From the NCBI GenBank assembly GCA_964587815.1, contig CAZPMH010000031.1, forward strand, positions 1 through 19,579: a stretch of DNA of 19,579 bases, given 5' to 3'. The notes below the pieces were generated by a model that saw nothing but the letters and a program-made list of their open reading frames with translations, was not told the DNA's origin and did not search any database. The DNA is from UBA1672 sp964587815 (GTDB lineage: Bacteria; Pseudomonadota; Alphaproteobacteria; Micavibrionales; Micavibrionaceae). Shown in pieces: positions 14,085-19,579 of the stretch; the stretch's first letter is position 1, and every line of letters begins with the position of its first letter. Position numbers and translations under genes: made by a program.

Positions 14085-16955
14085 ATGTTGACGGAAATAT
14101 CTATACGCGGTGCGCGCGAGCATAATTTGAAGAATATCGATGTGGATATTCCGCGCGATAAGTTGATCGTGATTACGGGGCTTTCGGGGTCGGGTAAATC
14201 CTCGCTTGCGTTTGATACGATTTATGCGGAAGGTCAGCGACGCTATGTTGAGAGCCTTTCGGCCTATGCGCGCCAGTTTTTAGAGATGATGCAAAAGCCG
14301 GATGTGGACAGCATTGAAGGGCTTTCCCCTGCCATTTCGATTGAACAGAAGACAACCAGCCGTAACCCGCGCTCAACGGTCGGGACAGTTACAGAGATTT
14401 ACGATTATATGCGTCTGCTTTGGGCGCGTATTGGTGTGCCCTATTCTCCTGCGACGGGCTTGCCGATTACCAGCCAGACGGTTAGCGAGATTGTTGACCA
14501 GATTTTGGAAATGGAAGATGACACGAAGCTGTATCTCCTCGCTCCGATTGTGCGCGGGCGCAAAGGTGAATATCGCAAAGAATTCAAGGAATTACAGGCA
14601 AAAGGCTTCGGGCGCGTTAAGGTTGACGGTGAGCTTTACGAAATTGACGCTGTTCCTGCGCTGAATAAAAAATTAAAGCACGATATCTCTGTTGTGGTTG
14701 ATCGTTTGGCGATACGCAGTGATCAGCGGGAGACGTTACAAAAGCGTTTGGCGGATTCGGTGGAAACTGCCCTGAATTTGGCGGATGGGCTGGTGATTGC
14801 CGAGGATGCGAAAAGCGGTGAGCAGAAGCTTTTTTCCGAGAAATTTGCCTGCCCCGTTTCGGGATTTACGATTGCGGAAATTGAGCCGCGTTTGTTTTCG
14901 TTTAACTCGCCGCATGGGGCTTGCCCCTCTTGTGATGGGCTTGGTCACAAGCAAGATTTCGATGAACGGCTGATTGTGCCGAATGAAAGTCTTTCGATTC
15001 GCGACGGTGCGATTGTGCCGTGGTCAAAAAACTTCGCGCCGTTTTATATGCAGGCATTACAGGCCGTTGCAGATCATTATGAGTTTGATACGAAAACGCC
15101 GTGGAAGAAGCTGGATCGTGAGCATAAAGATATTCTCATGTACGGATCAGGTGAAACGCCGATTGCGACCACTTATAAAAGCAAGAACGAGAGCAGTTGG
15201 AAGAGCAACAAACCATTTGAGGGAGTCGTTAACAACCTGAAGCGGCGTATGCTGGAGACAGATAGCAATGCATCGCGTGAGAAACTGGCGGAATATATGG
15301 TGTCCCTACCCTGTGATGCATGCGGTGGGAAACGGCTCAAGGATGAAGCACTTGCGGTTAAGGTTGACGGGTCAGATATTTCCGATATCGGTGCATTTGG
15401 AATCGGAGAGGCGCATGACTGGTTTTCGAGGATTGGTGATAGTTTAAGCGCGCAGCAGTATCAGATTGCCGAGAAGATACTCAAAGAGATTAATGAGCGT
15501 TTGACGTTTCTGATGAATGTTGGCTTGGATTATCTCAGCCTGTCACGATCATCAGGCACATTATCAGGCGGCGAATCGCAACGTATCAGATTGGCCTCGC
15601 AGATTGGCTCTGGCCTGACGGGTGTTTTGTATGTTTTGGACGAACCCTCTATCGGCCTTCACCAAAGAGATAACAATAGGTTACTTGAAACTCTTCAGAG
15701 ATTGCGTGACCTTGGTAATACGGTTTTGGTTGTTGAGCATGATGAAGATGCGATCCGCACGGCCGATCATTTGATTGATATTGGCCCAGGGGCGGGTGTG
15801 CATGGCGGGCGAATTATCGCGCAGGGCGTTCCGCAGGAGGTTTTTAAGAATAAAGACAGCATCACAGCCCAGTATATGCGCGGTGATCTTGAAGTTCCTG
15901 TTCCTGCAAAACGGCGCAAAGGCAAGGCCAAGCAATTTATTGAGATTAAGGGGGCAAGCGGCCATAACCTGAAAGATGTTTCGGCGAAGATACCGCTCGG
16001 CACATTGACCTGCGTTACAGGTGTTTCGGGTTCGGGTAAGTCAACGCTAACGATTGATACGCTGTATCGTGCGGCGAGTCGTGAGTTGATGCGATCGAAA
16101 GAACAGCCCCTCCCCTATAAGGAAATCAAAGGTTTTCAACATGTTGATAAGGTGATTGATATTGATCAGTCTCCTATCGGACGTACGCCGCGATCAAATC
16201 CTGCGACCTACACAGGCGCATTTGGGCCGATTCGTGATTGGTTTGCGGGATTGCCCGAATCAAAGGCGCGCGGATATAAGCCAGGACGATTCTCTTTCAA
16301 TGTTAAAGGCGGACGTTGTGAGGCTTGCCAAGGCGATGGCGTGATCAAGATTGAGATGCATTTTCTGCCCGATGTTTATGTCGAATGCGAAACTTGCAAA
16401 GGTAAGCGCTACAACCGCGAGACATTGGAGGTGAAGTTTAAGGGCAAATCGATTGCTGATGTTTTGGATATGACGATTGAAGAGGCAGCGGATTTTTTCC
16501 AAGCCATCCCTTCAATCAGCAGTAAGATGGAAACTTTGAAACAGGTCGGGCTGACCTACATTAAGGTTGGGCAATCTGCAAACACTTTGTCTGGTGGTGA
16601 GGCGCAGCGAGTCAAACTGTCGAAGGAATTGTCGAAGAGATCAACAGGCAAGACGCTGTATATTCTGGACGAGCCGACGACGGGTCTTCATTTCGAAGAT
16701 GTGCGCAAGTTGCTGGAAGTGTTGCATACGCTGGTGGAACAAGGAAACACTGTGATTATTATTGAGCATAATCTGGATGTTATTAAGACGGCAGATTACA
16801 TTATTGATATCGGCCCCGAGGGCGGCGATAAAGGCGGAACGGTTATCGCACAGGGCACGCCGGAGGATATTTGCAAGGTTAATAACAGCTATACTGGGCA
16901 GTTTTTAAAAGATGTCTTGGAACGCCACGAAAACCGAGCGCAAGCGGCTGAGTAA
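14085..16955 (+). CDS. uvrA: UvrABC excinuclease subunit A
   Basis: This 956-residue protein recognises damaged DNA as a dimer and loads UvrB for nucleotide excision repair. It has two ABC ATPase halves. The first has Walker A GLSGSGKSS at 32-40 and a signature LSGGESQRIRL near 495, with Walker B LYVLDEPSIGLH after it. The second has GVSGSGKST near 646, LSGGEAQRVKL near 835 and LYILDEPTTGLH. Zinc-module cysteines are present: CPSCDGLG near 280, CDACGGKRL near 410, and CEACQGDG with CETCKGKRY near 745-770, the last pair flanking MHFLPDVYVEC. Length and order match the family, and nothing is missing. The ATG at 14085 gives the conserved start LTEISIRGAREHNLKNI. The upstream 142 bp shows no recognisable SOS box, and no terminator is seen right after the gene. 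Confidence 0.98.
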   Translation: MLTEISIRGAREHNLKNIDVDIPRDKLIVITGLSGSGKSSLAFDTIYAEGQRRYVESLSAYARQFLEMMQKPDVDSIEGLSPAISIEQKTTSRNPRSTVGTVTEIYDYMRLLWARIGVPYSPATGLPITSQTVSEIVDQILEMEDDTKLYLLAPIVRGRKGEYRKEFKELQAKGFGRVKVDGELYEIDAVPALNKKLKHDISVVVDRLAIRSDQRETLQKRLADSVETALNLADGLVIAEDAKSGEQKLFSEKFACPVSGFTIAEIEPRLFSFNSPHGACPSCDGLGHKQDFDERLIVPNESLSIRDGAIVPWSKNFAPFYMQALQAVADHYEFDTKTPWKKLDREHKDILMYGSGETPIATTYKSKNESSWKSNKPFEGVVNNLKRRMLETDSNASREKLAEYMVSLPCDACGGKRLKDEALAVKVDGSDISDIGAFGIGEAHDWFSRIGDSLSAQQYQIAEKILKEINERLTFLMNVGLDYLSLSRSSGTLSGGESQRIRLASQIGSGLTGVLYVLDEPSIGLHQRDNNRLLETLQRLRDLGNTVLVVEHDEDAIRTADHLIDIGPGAGVHGGRIIAQGVPQEVFKNKDSITAQYMRGDLEVPVPAKRRKGKAKQFIEIKGASGHNLKDVSAKIPLGTLTCVTGVSGSGKSTLTIDTLYRAASRELMRSKEQPLPYKEIKGFQHVDKVIDIDQSPIGRTPRSNPATYTGAFGPIRDWFAGLPESKARGYKPGRFSFNVKGGRCEACQGDGVIKIEMHFLPDVYVECETCKGKRYNRETLEVKFKGKSIADVLDMTIEEAADFFQAIPSISSKMETLKQVGLTYIKVGQSANTLSGGEAQRVKLSKELSKRSTGKTLYILDEPTTGLHFEDVRKLLEVLHTLVEQGNTVIIIEHNLDVIKTADYIIDIGPEGGDKGGTVIAQGTPEDICKVNNSYTGQFLKDVLERHENRAQAAE

Positions 16956-16971
16956 CTTTAGCAATAAAAAC

Positions 16972-17001
16972 TTGCCAAAAGCGGAACTATCATGTTATGT
17001 T
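16972..17001 (+). promoter_or_regulatory. Candidate promoter of the 91-residue protein
   Basis: TTGCCA (16972-16977) and TATGTT (16996-17001) are 18 bp apart, starting 16 bases after the uvrA stop. Transcription would begin about 36 bases before the next start codon. It suggests that the downstream small gene does not depend on uvrA transcription. Confidence 0.4.
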
Positions 17002-17043
17002 ATCAATAATAATAAAAATTATGTGATTTGAGGTTAGAAAATA

Positions 17044-17319
17044 ATGGCGAGCGAAACACAACAGATATCAAATGCCGGAAGCGGCTTGATGCAAGGCATC
17101 AAAAGCGTTAGTAGCTTTTTGACAAAGCCGTCCACTCTTATTGGTGCCCTTATTTTTACTGGTGTTGCAGTAAGTTCAGGCGGGATCGGCGCTGCATTCG
17201 CTGCTTCGGCTAACATGGGTGCTGTGGGCCTTGAAACGGCCGCAACGGCGCTTAGCGAAGGTGCAGCAAGTGTTGCCTCTATGGCAGGTGGTGCAACTCC
17301 GGTTGTCCCTAGCTTGTAA
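17044..17319 (+). CDS. Hypothetical Gly/Ala/Ser-rich small protein with one hydrophobic segment
   Basis: I do not recognise this 91-residue protein. The first 30 residues are polar (ETQQISNAGSG, then SVSSFLTKPS). A hydrophobic, glycine-rich segment follows at about 32-56 (LIGALIFTGVAVSSGGIGAAFAAS), and then an Ala/Ser/Gly-rich tail without aromatic residues that ends in VVPSL. The hydrophobic segment could be a single membrane helix or an uncleaved export signal. The composition, dominated by small residues, resembles secreted or surface-assembly peptides, but no family motif supports that. A GAGGTTAG about 9 bases before the ATG can serve as ribosome binding site. It has its own candidate promoter and a strong terminator, so it is likely a single-gene unit, perhaps well expressed. 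Confidence 0.65.
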   Translation: MASETQQISNAGSGLMQGIKSVSSFLTKPSTLIGALIFTGVAVSSGGIGAAFAASANMGAVGLETAATALSEGAASVASMAGGATPVVPSL

Positions 17320-17348
17320 ACATACAAGAAATTCTAAGCAGACGGAAC

Positions 17349-17377
17349 AAGGGGGAAACTTCCCCCTTTCTTTATTT
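17349..17377 (+). terminator. Intrinsic terminator after the 91-residue protein
   Basis: AAGGGGGA at 17349-17356 pairs with TCCCCCTT at 17361-17368 around a 4-base loop and is followed by TCTTTATTT. It is a textbook GC-rich hairpin plus T tract, 30 bp after the stop codon. Confidence 0.88.
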
Positions 17378-17401
17378 GTCTATAATTTGCATTATTAGTT
17401 T

Positions 17402-17752
17402 ATGAATGATGTCATAAATGATGAATTAACCAAAGAATTCAAAGAAAATCTCAAGGCAATCTTGGAGAGTCGCAAAGGTGAAATAAACCCAAAACGCCTT
17501 TCAATTGAAGCTGGCCTTGGGGAAACCGCAGTTCGCGATATCTTACAGAATCGCTCTGCCAGCCCCAGACTTGATACCGTACATAAACTTGCAAAAGCGC
17601 TCCATATCCCTATGTACCGCCTCATTCCATCGATGATTGATCAATCTTACGCGCAGATTGCTGAACAGGAAGAGGAAATCAAAATCCTTAAAGAAGCTTC
17701 CGGTCTGGAGTATGAAAGCCTGCAAGATTTGAAAAACAAGACAAAAACATAA
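17402..17752 (+). CDS. XRE-family helix-turn-helix regulator with coiled-coil tail
   Basis: This 116-residue protein has a helix-turn-helix of the XRE/lambda-repressor type at about residues 14-75. The pattern is FKENLKAILESR, then INPKRLSIEAGLGETAVRDIL, with NRSASPRLDTVHKLAKALHI as the third and fourth helices, ending in IPMYRLIP. This is the layout of DNA-binding proteins that act as dimers. The remaining 40 residues (YAQIAEQEEEIKILKEASGLEYESLQDLKN) are charged and heptad-like, a probable short coiled coil for dimerisation. No sensor or peptidase domain is present, so it is a short phage-repressor or antitoxin-like regulator. The start at 17402 overlaps no other gene, and the ribosome binding site is weak. 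The preceding terminator separates it from the 91-residue gene. Its target is unknown. Confidence 0.85.
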   Translation: MNDVINDELTKEFKENLKAILESRKGEINPKRLSIEAGLGETAVRDILQNRSASPRLDTVHKLAKALHIPMYRLIPSMIDQSYAQIAEQEEEIKILKEASGLEYESLQDLKNKTKT

Positions 17753-17807
17753 GCGGCACTTAATACCATTAATACATACCCCGCCGCTCAAAAAGTGAAA
17801 AATCCCC

Positions 17808-17836
17808 TTGACGCACCCGGCTCAATATGGGATAAA
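17808..17836 (+). promoter_or_regulatory. Candidate promoter in the 17753-17970 intergenic region
   Basis: TTGACG (17808-17813) is followed after 17 bp by GATAAA (17831-17836), preceded by TGG, the extended -10 pattern. Transcription would start near 17843. There is no plus-strand gene downstream for it to serve. Confidence 0.5.
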
Positions 17837-17842
17837 TCCTAT

Positions 17843-17980
17843 ATTATGTACATATGGCGGTTTTGGGCACTCTTCTTTTCCCACACATTTAAGGGGGGTG
17901 CCCACCTTCCCTCAGCGGATTAATCACAGATGGGGTAATTATTATTCCGCCTAAATTTATTGAATTAGCTTTAGGCTTTT
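17843..17980 (+). ncRNA. Candidate intergenic small RNA of about 138 nt
   Basis: The stretch has a promoter just upstream and ends in a hairpin with a T run, but holds no convincing open frame. Inside it, TGGGCAC (near 17868) can pair with GTGCCCA (near 17898-17904) around a pyrimidine-rich loop containing CTTCTTTTCCC. GGCGG near 17856 can pair with CCGCC at 17947-17951 to close the structure. It resembles no RNA family I can name; 6S, 4.5S and tmRNA were considered and not matched. It is antisense to the last few codons of the unknown gene on the minus strand. Existence is inferred from sequence signals only. Confidence 0.35.
17949..17980 (+). terminator. Plus-strand hairpin terminator overlapping the 3' end of the minus-strand gene
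   Basis: GCCTAAA (17949-17955) pairs with TTTAGGC (17970-17976) around a 14-base loop, followed directly by TTTT. The T run is on the plus strand only, so it would end plus-strand RNA. The same hairpin overlaps the stop codon of the convergent gene. Confidence 0.5.
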
Positions 17981-19005
17981 AACTCTTCGTTATTATCAAA
18001 TGCCGGAGGGGAAACATCACCTACGCCCCATGCGTATTTTTGCTTAAATTCTTCTGTTCTTTGCCCTGATGTCATTAGAATTGGCACATAAGGTGCACCG
18101 AGTTTAATCATGTTCATCGTTCTGTGTCGCCCGTTAACAAACGCGAGTTCTTCCTCAGGCTCCTCATCGCGAGAGAGAACATCCCAGATTTTTTGAAAGA
18201 CGCTTTTATCTTCTTCCGGCTGACGATCTGATTTTTTAAAATAAGTTGCCACCGCGGTTTCTTTCGGATACCCCGTCCCCGGATTAATATGCGACAGCGA
18301 ATCTTCCAGCGCACCGTGAAAGGGTGGAAAAGCCGTATCATCGCCCTTAGATGGTTGGTTTTCATAGTATTCACGCATCTGCTCCATGTTATCAAATCCG
18401 TGACGGGTCATTGCTTCATTAAACATAAGTTCCCAAAGCGCATCAGATTGCACCAATACAATTTCCTGCCTGCCATCCTTTATTCCGTCCGAATATGGCG
18501 GCTCCATCGAGACTGATCCCGCAGGGTGCAGCGGCAGCGGCACAACGATCTTGCTTATTTCCTGCCCTTGATATCGCTCAGGGTAGCCGTCTGATAAGGT
18601 ATTTAGAGGGTCAGCTTGTTTCAGGGCATTCTCATAAGTTGCGACATCAGTTGCGAAACCATATCGCATGCCTAAATCGTTGGATATTGTATATCCTGTT
18701 ATTGTGTCGTCTTGTGCCTCAAACACGATATCAGCCTGCGCGCCCGATGCTGTATGGCGCCAGTCAAAATCGGTGACGGCTTGCCCCGGGAAGTGCTCAT
18801 CTACAATTTGTTGGCAAATTTGGTAAGCTGCGATATCAAAACCAGCAATGTCATGCCTGTTCGCATCAATTTCATAGAGATCAATGAGGGGGCGAGGCTC
18901 ACCTCCTAAAACACGCATAGCCATCGGTTTATCAACCAGAGATGTTTTTTCATCATCGTATGTCGATTCCCAAGCCTGTACTGTTATCTGTGTTAACTCA
19001 CCCAT
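17971..19005 (-). CDS. Hypothetical protein with a GRHRT motif
   Basis: This 344-residue protein belongs to no family I can name with confidence. It is acidic, without signal peptide or membrane segment, and therefore probably cytoplasmic. The only distinctive motif is AFVNGRHRTMNMIKLGAPYVPIL at 288-310 (quoted here as the part FVNGRHRT, then LGAPYVPIL). It resembles the GRHR / short helix / G...IPV element of ParB-like nuclease-fold proteins and of plasmid fertility-inhibition (Osa/FiwA-type) proteins. The central part (about 150-170) has VVPLPLHPAGSVSMEPPY. The preceding 60 residues are rich in charged linker sequence. The ATG at 19005 lacks a clear ribosome binding site; internal ATGs at residues 28 and 30 are alternatives. 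It stands alone, convergent with the candidate RNA unit, in a neighbourhood with an XRE regulator. Confidence 0.7.
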   Translation of the reverse strand: MGELTQITVQAWESTYDDEKTSLVDKPMAMRVLGGEPRPLIDLYEIDANRHDIAGFDIAAYQICQQIVDEHFPGQAVTDFDWRHTASGAQADIVFEAQDDTITGYTISNDLGMRYGFATDVATYENALKQADPLNTLSDGYPERYQGQEISKIVVPLPLHPAGSVSMEPPYSDGIKDGRQEIVLVQSDALWELMFNEAMTRHGFDNMEQMREYYENQPSKGDDTAFPPFHGALEDSLSHINPGTGYPKETAVATYFKKSDRQPEEDKSVFQKIWDVLSRDEEPEEELAFVNGRHRTMNMIKLGAPYVPILMTSGQRTEEFKQKYAWGVGDVSPPAFDNNEELKA

Positions 19006-19031
19006 AGATTATTTGTCTTTTTATTTTACGT

Positions 19032-19061
19032 ATAATAACGCAGTTACTTATGAAGACACAA
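19032..19061 (-). promoter_or_regulatory. Candidate promoter of the GRHRT-motif gene
   Basis: On the minus strand TTGTGT (plus-strand 19056-19061) and TATTAT (19032-19037) are 18 bp apart, with the -10 about 27 bp before the start codon. The leader would be short, which may explain the poor ribosome binding site. Confidence 0.35.
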
Positions 19062-19102
19062 TAATTTTCATAGTGACGTTATTAAGGGTGGCAGAGTCTT
19101 TT

Positions 19103-19495
19103 TCAATCAGCCTTCGTTTTTAAGACCAGATAATCTACTGCACGGCGGAGCATCGTCGGCGTTATATATTTGCGGTGTGTGTAATCAATAATCGCCATGT
19201 AGAATTTGCCGAATTTGTTTTTGCAATGCACGCGCGTGCCCAGCGTGATGGTAACCTGCCCCGGCTTTTCCTGAGATACGCCAACGCAGGAGCGAAAACG
19301 AAGGTGTTTGTCATTCGCCCCAAGGATAACTTGCGCACTCTTCTCGTCCTTCTTCTGATCGAGTACAGGATATTTTTGTGCGAAAACATTGCTCATATCA
19401 TCAGACAGCAACGATGAAACCGGACAGCCCAGCGGCGATGTTCTGAGGCCGAGAGGTTTTACCGCAATGTTTCTGAGCAGCATCAAGCGGGACAC
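19103..19495 (-). CDS. DUF2867-like protein, N-terminus uncertain
   Basis: The 130-residue frame matches the pattern of DUF2867. LMLLRNIAVKPLGLRTS comes early, then ILGANDKHLRFRSCV (family: G..D.HLdFR), VTITLGTRVHCKNKFGKFYMAII (family: v..tT.V..hn..Gr.Y...v) and HRKYITPTMLRRAV near the end (family: HR.iv..mLrr). No function is established for the family. Full-length members begin some 30 or more residues before the LRN motif, with a Tyr-Asp-containing strand. Here the frame is open above the GTG at 19495 only as far as a TGA at 19535-19537. The start codon called here may therefore be false and the gene truncated or frameshifted at its 5' end. The right edge of the window is only 84 bp away, so the N-terminal part cannot be judged. 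Confidence 0.6.
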   Translation of the reverse strand: MSRLMLLRNIAVKPLGLRTSPLGCPVSSLLSDDMSNVFAQKYPVLDQKKDEKSAQVILGANDKHLRFRSCVGVSQEKPGQVTITLGTRVHCKNKFGKFYMAIIDYTHRKYITPTMLRRAVDYLVLKTKAD

Positions 19496-19579
19496 GTTTT
19501 TCGGTGCGTTAACAAGGAACCCTTCTGTACGTCGTCAGAGTATTTTGGACACTGCGCATAAAAATATAAGGTGTGCTTC

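Noticed and set aside
17843..17980. 6S, 4.5S (SRP) or tmRNA as identity of the intergenic RNA candidate.
   Set aside because: No SRP tetraloop region, no large 6S-type open bubble and no tRNA-like end or tag frame were seen.

Overview
The window looks like chromosomal DNA of a moderate-GC alphaproteobacterium. The main reason is the linked set uvrA / ssb / gyrA / coaD, which from general knowledge is a recurring arrangement in that class. The organism cannot be named more closely from the sequence alone. No phage, insertion sequence or CRISPR array was recognised.

Left end (1-1765): remnants of two envelope genes. One is the C-terminal part of a glycerophosphodiester phosphodiesterase-like protein. 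The other is an LtaS/OpgB-type membrane sulfatase that has lost the middle of its catalytic domain and changed frame. Both look broken.

1766-5820: a compact minus-strand operon for an ABC metal importer of the Mn(II)/Fe(II) type. Its order is binding protein, ATPase, two permeases, then the DtxR-family regulator MntR, with short overlaps between several genes. A perfect 14-bp palindrome lies under a plausible promoter ahead of the first gene and fits an MntR operator, which suggests a closed feedback loop.

5821-7592: a hypothetical exported membrane protein, a tRNA-Lys(UUU) gene with an encoded CCA, coaD, and a divergent small two-helix membrane protein.

7599-11578: gyrA, a DUF2059-like periplasmic protein and ssb, all on the minus strand and probably co-transcribed from ssb. 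11823-12983: a soluble GGDEF protein with an insertion inside the domain and no visible inhibitory site.

12984-13942: a short transcription unit made of a good promoter, an almost full-length Shine-Dalgarno sequence, a 32-codon open frame and a strong terminator. It is followed by a convergent beta-class-like glutathione transferase. 14085-16955: uvrA.

16956-19579: accessory-looking DNA. It holds a Gly/Ala-rich 91-residue protein with its own terminator, an XRE-type regulator with a coiled-coil tail, a possible intergenic small RNA of about 138 nt, a 344-residue unknown protein carrying a GRHRT motif, and a DUF2867-like protein whose N-terminus is uncertain. The most interesting unexplained signals are the 13040-13291 micro-gene, the 17808-17980 intergenic transcript candidate and the MntR-like operator.
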